Source: Schizochytrium sp. CCTCC M209059 | Taxonomy: Eukaryota; Sar; Bigyra; Thraustochytrida; Thraustochytriidae | DNA: 64,000 bases | Assembly (NCBI GenBank): GCA_000818945.1 | Contig: KN805443.1 | Coordinates: 62,290 to 126,289 of the forward strand | Direction: 5' to 3' | Part shown: positions 27,842 through 40,300 of the stretch, piece by piece | How positions within the stretch are numbered: position 1 is the first letter of the stretch | Layout: each line of letters opens with the position of its first letter | The notes under the pieces: model-generated | Told to the model about the DNA's origin: nothing | The model's database searches: none | The model's input: the letters and a program-made list of their open reading frames with translations, nothing else | Program-made: the position numbers and the translations under genes

Positions 27842-30805
27842 TCAGACTGGAGACAGCTTGCTATGATGGCGTGCTCTGTCGGGCAAGTCCCCGGATGATT
27901 CCAGAGAGGCGTGCGGCTGCCGTTTGCCGAGTGCCTGAGCTTGTGTTTGCGGACGCGCCTCTCCCTGGTGTTGCTGAGCCGTAAGCGCGCTATTGTCGAT
28001 CCCCATGGTAGAGTGCGAATGCTTTGGCACAGAGGCAGAGGAGGAGGAGGAGGAGGAGGTAGAGGAGGCAGCGCCGGTGGCGGAGGAGGAACCTCGGGCA
28101 GCTGCAGCATCGGAGGCAGTTTTCACATCCGCATCTGATTTGATGCTGCCGAGGAAGTCCATAATGTAGAGGCTCGAAGGCGACGAAGGTCCGGCAGCGG
28201 AATGCGCCTGAGGCTGCAAAGATGCGAGATCAGCGTGCGAGCCAGCGTGTGGTGGCCGACCATGAGCTTGTTGTTGCAGATGGCGCTGCTGGTGATGCGA
28301 TTGGGAATGTTGGCCACTCGTATGGGATCCAGAAGACGAGTTGTCGCCACTGTGTCCCTGAGCGTGTGGGGGTGGATAGGGTCCGTGGGGAGGCCCGGTC
28401 GCCATGGCGGGGACCGTTTGAAGATAGTACTGAGACTTGAAGATGCAGCCCTGCTGCATTCCAAACGCCGGACTTTCGGGAAGAGGGAGAGCTCGCAAGG
28501 TGCACTGTGCGACGCTGCCGTCATCGCTCATGGCAAAGTGCATGTCAACCAGCGCCGAGAGCTTGTGCGGCGTCCCGCCGAGGTACATGCTGAGAACCTT
28601 GCGCGAGACTGTGACATCATCGGTTTTGGTGAGAACGATATCGGATATTTCGTGGAACAATGCGGTCCCGTCGCGCTCGGGAAAGGGGAGAGCGATGGCG
28701 TCGAGGAGACCAAGTCGAGCAAGGACATCGTTGTTGGGAAAGAGACGGTTCCACAAAGGATTGCAGCGCGCCGTCAGGATACCTTCGGCAACGGAGAGCT
28801 CTGCGAACGCAGCGCCTTCGACGGCCCACTTTTCACGGAAGCCAAAGCGACGCGAGAGTGCTTCGGCGCGGGCAGGGGCATCTAAAACATCGGGTGAGGT
28901 GGAGGCTGCGGTTGCGGTTGCGGCCGTAGGCGAGGCAGAGGCATCATCTTGTCGAGCTTTAGCGGACCGGTTCAGCGCTTCGCTCTGCTCGTTATAGATG
29001 TCGATGAGGTTGGCATCTAGCACCCCTGCCGCACGCTCTACAAAGTTCCGGAGCTGTTCTGTGGGTTTTGCGCGAAACAAATAAAGGCAAAGTTTGACAA
29101 AGCGGGTTGCGGCAACAGTTTTGATTTCTTGGCGATGGAAAAGGTCCACAAAGGCCTCTGCGAGGGCTTCAACGGGGGAGCAGTGCAATTGACGGTGCTC
29201 TGCAGCAAGCGTAGGTGAGTCGCCTTGGCCCTGGCCTGCGGTGCTGGCAATCCCTGGAGGCCAAGGAGGACCTGTGAGGGAAACGTGGTGCGGGGAAGCG
29301 CCACCTCCCGCGGTGGGCGTCGCACTGAGCGGAGACTGGGCGGAACCCAGCGACCCGAGCGAGGCAGTGCTTGCAATCCGATATGGCCCGGCTCCACTTG
29401 TCATGGCCTTGCTGCCCGAGATGCCTTCCACGTGCGCGGCGGTAGGGTTCGCTGACGAGGCCGGAGGAATTTCAGCTTTGGATGTTGAAGAAGACGAAGA
29501 AGAGGATGAGGATGAGGACGGGTGCGATGCGCGGCCGTGATGTGCTGCGTTTGAGGTTGACGAGGAGGAAGAGGCAGTGCTGGCTCCAATATCGGCCACC
29601 GGCGGCGGTGCCGCCATGGACGGGTATTGCGAGCCTACTGGCGTGGAGTTGACGAGTGGAAGCTGTATGCCCGAGCGTCCCGGCGAGGTGGATATGTTGA
29701 GACCCGCGAGAGGAGAGCTGGCCCCGGACGACAAATTGACGCTTGTTCCCGGCCCCTGAGGCGATGGATTTGCCAAGCCAAATCTTTGGTGAAAGTTTTG
29801 CAATGACAAGGAGTGGAAGAACTCGGGTCCGTTCATGAGGATGGAGCGTTGCAAGTGCGCCAGGGGCGAGGTAGACGAAGGTACACCTCCACCACTGGCA
29901 CCGACTGCTGTGCTGGGTTGTGTCGCATGGAGTGCAGGCGACACGGATGTAGCCACCGAAGTAACAGGCCCTAGTGCCGGTGAGGAGGAGGAAAGGGGTG
30001 ACGAGGGCGAGGCCGAAACCGTTGAAGACGAAGATGCCGCAGGAGGGGAGGACGCCTTCGACGGCAAGGCCGAAGGCGGCTGCTTTTGTTTTTTGGAGTG
30101 AGGTTGCTGATTGGATTTGCGTTTTCTGGACAGCGAAGGCTTGACATTTTGGGGAAGAGATTGTGGACTTGCAGTGGAAGTCTCAGTGTGGCTCACTGAA
30201 AGATTCGCCGCAGAGCTCGCGGGTGATTTACTGTCGGCCTGCGCAGGGGCAGGTGCGACGGTGGCTGGGTCCGTTTTCGCAGCAGAGGCGGCCTTTGTTT
30301 TGGATACGTCGCCCTTGTAGGTGGGTGGTCTGCCGCGGCCTCTAAGCTGAGGTTCGCAGGGAATTTCTAGCCTGCGACACCTTGCACAGGGCAGCATCCT
30401 GTCGCATTTGACTCTGGATTTACGACAGGCCATGCAGGCGCTCTGTACGGCTTTGTATTGTATGGGCCCCTCGCTCGAGGGTCCTGTTGTTGCTGCTGAC
30501 GTCGCTGCTGTTGCTGTCGCTGCTGCAGAGGCTTTCGCTTGCGCATTCTCCGCCGGGTCTTGCTGCGTTTGCTGCGTTTGCTGCTGCTGCTGTTTCTCAT
30601 GTTCTCCAGGTTTATCTTGTTGCTGTTGTTTCTCATCCTCCGCTTGCTCAGGTTTGTCTTTCCGCTTGCCTTCTTCTTGGTGCGGTCGTCGCTGCGTTTC
30701 GGGGTCGTCGGCGGCCTCCGCGGAAGGGGTCGCCGCCGAAGAAGCCGCCGAAGAAGCTGCCAAAGGCGCCGCGGCGCCGCCCTTGTCCCCCGCAAACGGG
30801 TTCAT
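27842..30805 (-). CDS. Zn2Cys6 (fungal-type) transcription factor
   Basis: 987 residues. A Zn2Cys6 binuclear cluster lies at 124-150 (C-x2-C-x6-C-x5-C-x2-C-x6-C; ACMACRKSRVKCDRMLPC then ARCRRLEIPC), followed by an AT-hook-like RGRGRPP (155-161). The N-terminus is Ala- and Gln-rich (poly-Q around 60-85). A long Ser/Pro/Ala linker carries SSSSS runs. About residue 560 to 830 is ordered (RFGFREKWAVEGAAFAELSV, NPLWNRLFPNNDVLARLGLL, LVDMHFAMSDDGSVAQCTLR). That segment looks PAS-like, as in ERT1/AcuK-type regulators of gluconeogenesis; this is inference. The tail is His/Gln/Ser-rich. Likely nuclear. It faces the giant acidic gene across 6.5 kb of repeat-rich DNA. Confidence 0.88.
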   Translation of the reverse strand: MNPFAGDKGGAAAPLAASSAASSAATPSAEAADDPETQRRPHQEEGKRKDKPEQAEDEKQQQQDKPGEHEKQQQQQTQQTQQDPAENAQAKASAAATATAATSAATTGPSSEGPIQYKAVQSACMACRKSRVKCDRMLPCARCRRLEIPCEPQLRGRGRPPTYKGDVSKTKAASAAKTDPATVAPAPAQADSKSPASSAANLSVSHTETSTASPQSLPQNVKPSLSRKRKSNQQPHSKKQKQPPSALPSKASSPPAASSSSTVSASPSSPLSSSSPALGPVTSVATSVSPALHATQPSTAVGASGGGVPSSTSPLAHLQRSILMNGPEFFHSLSLQNFHQRFGLANPSPQGPGTSVNLSSGASSPLAGLNISTSPGRSGIQLPLVNSTPVGSQYPSMAAPPPVADIGASTASSSSSTSNAAHHGRASHPSSSSSSSSSSSTSKAEIPPASSANPTAAHVEGISGSKAMTSGAGPYRIASTASLGSLGSAQSPLSATPTAGGGASPHHVSLTGPPWPPGIASTAGQGQGDSPTLAAEHRQLHCSPVEALAEAFVDLFHRQEIKTVAATRFVKLCLYLFRAKPTEQLRNFVERAAGVLDANLIDIYNEQSEALNRSAKARQDDASASPTAATATAASTSPDVLDAPARAEALSRRFGFREKWAVEGAAFAELSVAEGILTARCNPLWNRLFPNNDVLARLGLLDAIALPFPERDGTALFHEISDIVLTKTDDVTVSRKVLSMYLGGTPHKLSALVDMHFAMSDDGSVAQCTLRALPLPESPAFGMQQGCIFKSQYYLQTVPAMATGPPHGPYPPPHAQGHSGDNSSSGSHTSGQHSQSHHQQRHLQQQAHGRPPHAGSHADLASLQPQAHSAAGPSSPSSLYIMDFLGSIKSDADVKTASDAAAARGSSSATGAASSTSSSSSSSASVPKHSHSTMGIDNSALTAQQHQGEARPQTQAQALGKRQPHASLESSGDLPDRARHHSKLSPV

Positions 30806-31717
30806 GGCGCCCTGGTCGCGCGTCAGCTTGTGTTGTGTGAGGTGAATGAAGCTAGAGAGAGAGAGAGCTCACGCGAGCTACCTCAGCAAGCAGAAGCAAG
30901 CTAAGCTAAGCTAAGCTACGCTGCGCGAGCGCCCTTCGCTCGCTGTCTGCGCGACCCGCCTGGCGCCCAAACGCGCAGCGCCGCCTACGGCGCCGCCCGT
31001 GTCTCTCGCCGTCCCTCCCTCCCTCCCTCGCGCTCGAGCGCGAGCGTGTCGCAGGCTGCGCAGCCCGCGCAGCCCGCGCGAGCGAGGGATGGACGCGCGA
31101 GGCGAGCGCTCCCGGGGCGGCGGCCTTTTTCCCCCGTTTCCTTTTTCCCCCCTTTTTTGCTTCTTTTTCTTTCTTTTTTCCCGTGGACAGACAGGACCTC
31201 CCGCAGCCGCGCCCTCGCGGAAGAAGGCGCCGCCCTGAGCGTCGCGCAGGGCGCGCGAGGTCTCTCTCTCTCTCCCTCCCTCCGCGCTCGGCCTCGCGCC
31301 TCGCCCGGGCGCTTGCTCCGTTCGCCGCTCGGGCCCGCGGCCGCCGGCTGCGCCTGGAGCGCCTGAGCGCGAGCGCGAGCGCGCTGCGCCGCGTCGAGAC
31401 GAGTCGAGACGGGGCGAGCTGCGTTGCGCTGCGTTGCGTTGCGGCGGGGGGAGCAGTGCGCTGTGCGGGTGAGGCTCGGCTCGCGAGTCACGGGCGCGGC
31501 TGGCGTGTGGCAGGAAGCAGGGAGCGAGTGAGTGAGAGAGAGAGAAAAAGAAAGAAAAGGGAGGGAAAGAGAGGAGAGGAAAGGAAAGGAAAGGAAGGGA
31601 GAGGAAAGGAGAGGAGAGGAGAGGATAGAACGGATGGAAGACTTGAGCAGGAAAGAAGAAGCGGAAAAGGGAGAAAACGACAGAGAAGCCGGGGTTTCCC
31701 GTGTATACTCCGGTCTT

Positions 31718-31718
31718 T

Positions 31719-31760
<42 letters not shown>
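31718..31760. repeat. (CTTT)n tetranucleotide microsatellite
   Basis: About ten CTTT units in a row, 85 bp before the second assembly gap. Confidence 0.95.
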
Positions 31761-31761
<1 letters not shown>

Positions 31762-31844
31762 CCGTGTTGGTGTTCTTGTATGTTTTTCTCTGCTTATGCT
31801 GCTCTGCTTATGGGCCTCGCCTCGCCCGCGCGTTTGAATCCAAG

Positions 31845-32216
31845 NNNNNNNNNNNNNNNNNNNNNNNNNNNNNNNNNNNNNNNNNNNNNNNNNNNNNNNN
31901 NNNNNNNNNNNNNNNNNNNNNNNNNNNNNNNNNNNNNNNNNNNNNNNNNNNNNNNNNNNNNNNNNNNNNNNNNNNNNNNNNNNNNNNNNNNNNNNNNNNN
32001 NNNNNNNNNNNNNNNNNNNNNNNNNNNNNNNNNNNNNNNNNNNNNNNNNNNNNNNNNNNNNNNNNNNNNNNNNNNNNNNNNNNNNNNNNNNNNNNNNNNN
32101 NNNNNNNNNNNNNNNNNNNNNNNNNNNNNNNNNNNNNNNNNNNNNNNNNNNNNNNNNNNNNNNNNNNNNNNNNNNNNNNNNNNNNNNNNNNNNNNNNNNN
32201 NNNNNNNNNNNNNNNN
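31845..32216. other. Assembly gap (372 N)
   Basis: Run of N. The right flank is GCTGCGGCGGCGGCC-type GC-rich sequence. Confidence 0.99.
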
Positions 32217-32357
32217 CGCTGCTGCGGCGGCGGCCGCGGGCCGAGCCGCCCGCTGGTCGCGGCGCGGCGGCGAAAGTTGCGAGTTTGTCAGGCTCGCAAG
32301 CAGACGAGGAGCCGTCGTGGTAATAAAATGCAAATAATGAACAAATTGAACAAAATG

Positions 32358-32388
<31 letters not shown>

Positions 32389-35325
32389 AGGAATGGAAGA
32401 GACGAGTCAAACCAGAAACAAACCACCAAACAAGGGCAAACAAACGATCCACTGGCCAACCAACAGAAAAACGAGACTTGGGTGGAATAGAATATAGCCA
32501 TTCAACCAACCAACAACCGCCCGACCAACTCCATTTTCTTTTAATCAAGAACTATGCACGCAAGCAAGGAGAGAAACACGCAAATTGGCGAGGAGCCCCA
32601 GGCGCCACAAAGAAAAGAAAGCCGCGCCGAGGCGCGTGACAATGCGGTGGTGCCCGGGCTGCGTGTTCGCGCGAAGCGAAGAAGAGTATGATCCTGGATT
32701 GAGGTAGTAGCCCTGCTTCCCCCGCGGTGCGTCTCCCTCCCCGTCAAAGCATGCAACTTGAACCTCGCGGGGCGACTGATCGACCCAACCGGCGGCCGCA
32801 CAAACAAACAATCATTCAGCCCGCCAAAACCAAGCAGGTATAACTTGAAGACTTGAGCATGACGGGAAAGCAAGCCTTTTGGCATACGTACATACATACG
32901 TATAACAGCAAGCAAGCAAGCAAGCGAGCAAGGGAGCATCCAGTCCACCCACCCGCCATGCATGCAAGCGTACGAGCGTGCATGGAACGGAAAATGTGAA
33001 GAGCCCATGCAAGCAACCGAAGTCTTGAGCAGCTAGGCGCGCGAAAAGAAAATCCACGACCTTACTAAAAGAACACGCGACACGTCCCGCACGCGGTCCT
33101 CCTCCATCCGCCCATCCAACCCGGTCTCCGAAGGCCGGCCCTTCCATCGCGCATCCATCATGGCGGCGCAGCGCAGTATCTCTGCAGCTGCACAGCCACC
33201 CAGCTAGTAGAGCAGCGAACCGCGCCAAGCCGAGCCGAGCCACGCCAAGCCGAGCCAAGCCGAGCCAAGCCCGAGCTCGCGCAATCTGCGGTTTCCTGAG
33301 CAGACGACACCAGCAGCAAGCAAGCAAGCAGGCAAGCCCGAGCGCACGGGTGAGCTCGCCGTTTGCCGCCCGTTTCGCGGGAGAGAGAAGTGGTAGTGAT
33401 AAGTTGGAGTCCGGGTCCACCGCCTTCGACCCCGTCGCTGTGTCGGTGCGCGAATCGATCGTCCCCCGACAAGCGACTTGAGGTTGTTCCAAGCAAGCTT
33501 GAACATGAGCGAGCGAGCCTCTGAGTCTTGCTTGCTTGCTTGCCTGCTTGCTTGCCTGCCTCGCGTGCGTTGCGAGCCCAGGTTGGCTTGCAGGTTGATT
33601 TTTGCTTCCTTCGTGGCCCCATTTTCTTCCTGGCGCCGCCAGCCGGCCCGGCCCGGCCCGGCCCGGCCGCACCGCGCGGCTCGAGTGGAGTCGAGGCGGC
33701 TCGCGCGCGGCGAGCGAGCGAGGACATGCATGCCGCGCGAGCGAGGACGTGCCGGGCTGGCCGCAGGGAAACACGCGGGCTGCGATCTCATCCCATCGCA
33801 TCGCATCCATCGATACCTGTCGCGCTGGGGAACAAGCAGCCGATCAATACACACGCGCAGTGTGTGTGGCCGCCAGGAGCCGCCGCCAAGGGCGCCGCCG
33901 CGCCGTGTCGGGAAGCCCGCCGCTCCGTCTGAGCGCCGCGAGGCGGGGCGAGGCGAGGCTGGGCGAGGCAAGGTGATGATTGATTTCCGAGTAAGTCGTG
34001 CCGGGCAGCTGGCTCGCCGTGCAGGCGCGGGCGGCGGCGCAGCGCACAGGCGCGTGCAGCGAGCGCAGAAGGCGGCGGCGAAGCAAGGGCGGTCGTTAGT
34101 GGACGGAGTGACCGCCAAGTGCAGTGCGAAGAGGAGCAGAGCGTGGTAGAGAGCAACGCAAAGCGAAGCCGGAAACTTAAGCAGAGCAGAGCAGAGCAGA
34201 GCAGAGCGAGCGGTGGCGGAGCGAACGAACGAACGAAGCCAGCAAGGAGAAGCGGGGCGAGGCGAGGCGAGGCGAAGCGAGGTGAAGCGAGGAATGGGGC
34301 GGGCGGTCGGTCATGTGGCGGCGGCGGCGGCGGCGGCGCCTCATTTTTTTTTTCTCCAATCCTTCCATTTCCCATCTATCTTCCTTCTTCTAATTTCTTC
34401 CTTCCGTTGTTCTTTCGTTCATTCGTTCGTTGCTTCTTTGCGCCGCTGTGTCTGTCCTCAGGAGCCTGCTTTTAATTTAACGAAAGGCGGGCCGAACAAG
34501 ATGGCGCGCCGCTGCGGGGGCTGCGGGTCATCGCCGCGGCGGATGCTGCCATCACGTGGGCCAAGGGAGGGCGCTGTCCCTTGACGATGCGCGCGAGCTC
34601 CAGGGCGCCACTGCCACGAGCCCGGCGCGCCGTCTTACCGCAGCGCGGCACGTTCAAGCAAGAGGCTTCGAGCGGTGGGGGGCTTGTGGGGAGACCCGTG
34701 TGGGCTCGCTGGCACCACAATGCTAGCCAAGCCCGCGCCGTGACGGCGCCTTCACTCGCTGCTACTGCTGCTGCTGCGTCGGTTGCTTGCCGCCGTTCAG
34801 GTTGTGCGTGCGTGGGCTGGCAGCGTAGAAGCGAAACGTCGGCGCGTGCACGGACGGCCAGCCACCAGCGACAAGAGAGCCCAGCGCGAGCGCGGTCGAG
34901 GTGCGTACCGTCCGAGGCGGCGCGCGGGCGAGCGAGCGTGCGAGCGCGCGAGCTAGAGACGCGAGCTAGGCAGATAGATACGCAGCCCGAGGCAGGCAGG
35001 CAGCCAGCCAGAGAACAGCGAGCGAGGAGGTTGGTTGCGGTGGCAGTGACTCAAGAAAGTGAAAAAAAAAAAAGAAGGCGGTCCCCGCAGCTTCCATAGC
35101 GGGGGGGCAAAAGCGGCGCGCCATCTTGGTTTCCTTTTTTCTTTTCTTTCAATTTCTTTTCTTTTCCTTTTATTAGAAAAAAATCTGTTCTATTTCCTTT
35201 TTTCTTTCTTTTCACGACAAGTTCGAAAGCCATGCGACGGACGCGGGACCGCCTCGATTCGATCGTCACGCGCCGGCGGCGGCTGGCTGGCTGACTGCCC
35301 GGCGGGCTGGTTCGCATTCGCATTC

Positions 35326-35888
35326 GCAAGCGCAAGCGCAAGCGCAAGCGCAAGCGCAAGCGCAAGCGCAAGCGCAAGCGCAAGCGCAAGCGCAAGCGCA
35401 AGCGCAAGCGCAAGCGCAAGCGCAAGCGCAAGCGCAAGCGCAAGCGCAAGCGCAAGCGCAAGCGCAAGCGCAAGCGCAAGCGCAAGCGCAAGCGCAAGCG
35501 CAAGCGCAAGCGCAAGCGCAAGCGCAAGCGCAAGCGCAAGCGCAAGCGCAAGCGCAAGCGCAAGCGCAAGCGCAAGCGCAAGCGCAAGCGCAAGCGCAAG
35601 CGCAAGCGCAAGCGCAAGCGCAAGCGCAAGCGCAAGCGCAAGCGCAAGCGCAAGCGCAAGCGCAAGCGCAAGCGCAAGCGCAAGCGCAAGCGCAAGCGCA
35701 AGCGCAAGCGCAAGCGCAAGCGCAAGCGCAAGCGCAAGCGCAAGCGCAAGCGCAAGCGCAAGCGCAAGCGCAAGCGCAAGCGCAAGCGCAAGCGCAAGCG
35801 CAAGCGCAAGCGCAAGCGCAAGCGCAAGCGCAAGCGCAAGCGCAAGCGCAAGCGCAAGCGCAAGCGCAAGCGCAAGCGCAAGCGCAAG
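35326..35888. repeat. Pure hexanucleotide array (GCAAGC)n, about 94 copies
   Basis: 563 bp of GCAAGC units without a visible interruption, preceded by related GCATTC units (35314-35325). No stop codon arises in any of the six frames: Ala-Ser, Gln-Ala or Lys-Arg on plus; Ala-Cys, Leu-Ala or Leu-Arg on minus. This explains several long spurious ORFs. Confidence 0.98.
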
Positions 35889-36266
35889 GCCGTGGACGCG
35901 GAGTAGCGGAGAAGCGGAGAGGAGCTGCAGGAGGAGGACGCGCCGGCGCCTTGCGGAGACCAGCCCTGGCAGGACAGGAGGCGCATGGAGCGACGATCTT
36001 GGCCTGAGCTGAGGACCGCGACCGGGCCAGAGTGACGAGACCAGAACAGACTCCACGCCGTCGCGCTGCGCTGCGCTGGGCTGCGCTGGGCTTTAAAGTT
36101 CACTCTCGCTCGCTCGCTCGCTCGCTCGCTTGGCTGTGGCTGAAGGCGCCGTGAACGCAAGATGTGCGTGGCATGGACCAAGCGGGCCTTTCTTTCGTCA
36201 CGCCCCCGCGGGCGGCGTACGCTTTCGCGTAGACCCGTCGCAGGGCCTCGCTCCGCCGTCCCCGCG

Positions 36267-36267
<1 letters not shown>

Positions 36268-36310
<43 letters not shown>
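36268..36310. repeat. (CAG)n trinucleotide microsatellite
   Basis: About 14 uninterrupted CAG units, 1.0 kb upstream of the giant acidic protein start. Not in a supported ORF. Confidence 0.95.
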
Positions 36311-36311
<1 letters not shown>

Positions 36312-37333
36312 GCCCCGCCCGCCGCCGTTTGTTTGCCCGCCGCCGTTTGTTCGTTTACCCGCCCGCCCAGTGGCCGCGCAGAACAGAGGCCGCCTCTGCC
36401 GCGGCGACCTGACCCGCCCAAGAATCTCGCGCTCTATGCGGCAAGCAGGGAGAGAGGATCCGAGCGGCCCCAATTCTCCGCTCGAGCGGCGCGAGCCGAG
36501 CTCGGGGCGGCGCAGCCGGCACGCTCGCTCCCACGCTCGCACGCTCGCACGCGCGTATGCTCGCCTCGGCCTCGCAGGCAGGGAGCGGGGCAGGGCGCAG
36601 CGGCTGCGGACCCGCGGGCTCGACTGCGACGGTCCCGGGCCGCGGCATGCGGCGCAGAGCCTCCTCGCCTTCAAGTTGCCTTGCCTCGCCTCGCCTTGCC
36701 GTTCTTTCTTTTCCGCTTTCTCCGGGGCGGCGCCGCAAGTGCGGAATCGGCGCATAGTCGACTTGCGCCGTGCGTTTGGGCCACTTGCGGGGCGGATCGT
36801 GTCTGTCGGCTGCACGCGCTCGCCGGGGCGGCGGTGAGAAAGTGGACTATGGCGCGCGCCAAGTCGCGTTCCGGACATTGTCGAGTGTGGAGCGCGGTGT
36901 AGATAGTGAAGATGAAGCCGGCCGGGTCCTTCTCGCCCTCGCGTGTGTATGAAGGTATACGTAGAGGCCCTGTATTATATGTACGCGGCGCGGCGCGGAC
37001 TCATACCCAGTACTGCGCCCACGTGCCTGCCAGGCTCGGCGCGGCTGCGCGCGGCGCGGACGACGCGTGCGGGCGTGCGCGCGTGCGTGCGCGCGGGAAG
37101 GCAGGCGGGAAGGGCGCGCGGAGCTGCGCGGCGGGCCGTCGGCTCTGCGTGCGAGCGTCGCGACGCATCACTTTGCGCGTGGATTTGAAAAATCGATCGA
37201 GCGCGGGAAGACCGAGCACAAGCAGGACGCCGAGCGCGCTCAGCCGAGCAAGTGCAGAGCAAAGCAGGGCAGAGCAGAGCAGAGCAGAGCCAGGCTCGGG
37301 CGCGCGAAAGGCAGGGAGGGCCGCGCGGGGAAG

Positions 37334-40300
37334 ATGGTGCGTCTGCGCGGAGGGTCGCGCGGCGCCGGAAGCTCCTCGGCGTCCGGAAGCGCGTCTGCAG
37401 GCGGGGGCGCAAGAGCGTCCACGGCGGTGTCCACGCACAATGAAAAGAAGGATTCCGCCCTCGCCGTGCTACGCAGAAACATGTCCCGTAACCTGCGAAA
37501 CCTCAAGCGCGGACCCAAACGCATGGGCAAGTCCATCAGCAAACGCTTCAAGCGGAAAAAGAAGGACGCAAACGACGAGGGCGCTGGCGAAGAGGAAGAC
37601 AACAATGATAACAACAACGATACCCAAACACGGACGCCCTCGCTTGCCGCGTCAACTGCGCGCACAAGCCGCGCATCACCCACGTCCGCAACATCCGCTT
37701 CAGCGAGGGACGCAAGACGTCAGAGTATGGCTCGCTCCACTCTCCGTCGCAACGAATCTCAAGAGCGAGACGCCAAAGGTGCCAAATTTGGTGTCGGTGT
37801 CAAAAACCAAAAAGTAGACGACGACGACGACGAAGACGACGAAGACGACGAAGACGACGAAGACGAAGATGACGAAGAAAAGGACGACATCCCTGACGAC
37901 CCTTCGACCAAGGCCAAACTTGACATCTGGATCTCCAACAAAGACGCCAGCACCAATGATCGCTACTTTGTGAACAAAACTACCGGCGATCGCGTCTGGA
38001 CGCGGCCCGAAGGATCAAGCGTCGTCATTATTAACGGAGAATCCGTCGCAAAAGTCGCACAAGGACACTCCAAGGGAGATGTTGTCCCAACCACGTCACG
38101 AATCGACAGAAACAATTCCGTGGAGCTCATGGATTCGACCAAAATCGCCGTGCACGACACGCTCAAAGGCCTGCGAGATAGCGCCCTCAACGTCGACTCC
38201 CTTGCTCGCGCAGACATTCACAGCATCAGTGACCTTCTTAAAGCCATCAAAATGGAAGAGCACATCCCCAAGTTTCAAGCCGAAGATATTACGCTTGCCG
38301 AGCTCTTGTATTTGCAAAACGAGCATCTCGAAGAAATGGGGTTCAAAATGGGCGAACGCGTCAAACTCATGCGCATCATCCGTCTCATGCGTGGAATTCC
38401 CGTCGATGATGACGACATCGACCTCTCTCCACGGTCGAAAAAGCTCCGGGGCGTGCGCATCAGCGACCAGGTCAGCATGCGTCACTTCAAGACTTCGTCT
38501 CGTGAGCGCCGCAAATCCGACGGCTCGCGCACTGACACCTCGGACGAGGAAACAGAGGACGACGATGACATGCCTGGCGGCTTTCGCGACGAGCTTGTCC
38601 AGCGTAGTGCCCATCCTTCGGCCAGTGACGAGTCTGAGGCCGAGACCGACTCCGAGACCGAGCTGGAGGCTGACGCCCCACGTACCTCGACCGCTCGAGG
38701 AAATTGTACCGACAACGACAAGGACGACAACAGACGCCGCGCCTCGAGCGACGAAAGTCTCGAGTCCATGAGCGGCGAAGAAGAAGAAGATGGTAGCGGG
38801 GAGGACGACAGTGATGCGTCCAACCACGAAGACGAAGACGAAGACGAGGATGAAGATGAGGACAAAGCGGACGATGACGATAGGCGCAAGACTCGCAAAG
38901 ACGCCGCTGACGTCGACGACCACGATGAAGAAGCCGCCGCATACATGGCCAAGGCGGCACGCCAGGGACCAAGCTTTGTAAACCTTTCAGGCAGCAAGAA
39001 GGGCTCGAAAATGATGTCGAACGAGTCTGACGACGAAGAAGACTCCAACGCAGATTCTCAGTCCGAAGCAGAAGACGAAGAGGGGATGTCCAGCAAAAAG
39101 CTCTCAGCGCCGCGTAAACGCTCCGTTTCGCACTCCTCTTCTGGCTCATCCGGGTCTTCTTCAGAAGAATCGGACAGCGATGAGGAGGAGGAGGACGAAG
39201 ATGAAAAGAGCGCTTCTGAAAAACAAGCGGAACGCGCTGCCCGTCTTAAGGCCAAGTACAAGGCTTCTCTAGACGACGGCAGCAGTGATGAAGAGGACCA
39301 GGAAGCCGACGATGAGGTCAAGACTGCAAAGGGCTCCCAAACGATCAAGAAGGACCACAACGAAGACGACGAAAGTGACAGTGATAGCGGCAGCGAGAGT
39401 GATGCTCAAGACGTTACCGGCAAGAAAAGAGGAACTGCTGCCATTGGTCACGCGCGAAATGACGATGATGAGAGCGAGGCAATGAAAAGCGACGATGACG
39501 ATGACGACGAAGCAGACGAAGCAGACGAGGAGGGTTCACAGATGAAGAAGAAACATCAATCACGACATGGTCTAAGGGACGGAAGTGATAGCGAAAGCGA
39601 AAGCGAAAACGAAAACGACAAAGAGGATCGACGACAAGGTGCTGCCGTAAAGTCCAAGGAGTCTGACGGAGATGAAAGTGGCGACGAAAGCGACGGAGAA
39701 TTCCAGGTGGGCGAGCATTCAGAATCAATGAGTTTCCCGAAAGCAGACAACGAAAGTGACGATGACGTCTCAAGTGACAGTAGTCACAGCCAAAGCGATA
39801 GCGATGCTGACAAAGAAGAAGAGGAAGACAAACGCGAAGATAATGATGTTGTCGAAGACGGAAATGGTCGACGCCATCTGAAAGAAAAACCTCGTGCCAA
39901 AACAGCTGCGGATGAACGCAGCGAGAGCGAGAGCGAAAGCGAAAGCGATAGTGAGAACGACAGTGAGAACGACAGTGACAAGGATGCCAGCGCTGACGAG
40001 GAACATGCTGCCTCTCACCACGAGTCTGGCCATACCAAACCCAAGACTGATGCCGCCAATGAAGAAGAAGAAGAAGACGCCGACCACGCAGGCCTTGTTC
40101 CCATGGCATTTGGTTCCGATTCAGAGGATTCCTCAGAGCAAAGTTCTGTGGCATCACAAGCCGAGAAGTTTGAAGCTCGAGGGAATGCCGAATCCGAGTC
40201 GGACATTGACGACGATGGCGCTCACGAACAACTCGCAACGCGAACTTCCCCGCGTTCTCTTTCAAAGGGAGGTTTTTTTTCGCGTCGCAAACATCGCCAT

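Larger units (their letters stand above)
30806..37333. other. 6.5-kb divergent intergenic region, repeat-rich, no supported gene
   Basis: Between the starts of the Zn2Cys6 factor (-) and the giant acidic protein (+). Very GC-rich and built of simple repeats: AAGCT units (30898-30920), (CTTT)n, GAA triplets (32362-32390), GCAAG/CTTGC runs (32905-32930, 33315-33335, 33525-33555), AAGCCGAGCC units (33228-33272), CGGCC units (33643-33670), AGAGC units (34181-34207, 37262-37290), GAGGC units (34256-34290), a 563-bp hexamer array, (CAG)n and (CGCT)n (36103-36131). Reading frames here are open only through stop-free repeats. A non-coding RNA or long 5' UTR is possible but not visible. Confidence 0.6.

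Noticed and set aside
31183..32337. 384-residue plus ORF spanning the second gap
   Set aside because: Composed of simple repeats and N. No ordered segment.
35051..36421. 456- and 288-residue minus ORFs and a 317-residue plus ORF over the hexamer array
   Set aside because: They are Leu-Arg, Leu-Ala and Ala-Ser translations of a stop-free hexanucleotide repeat, with no ordered flanking sequence.
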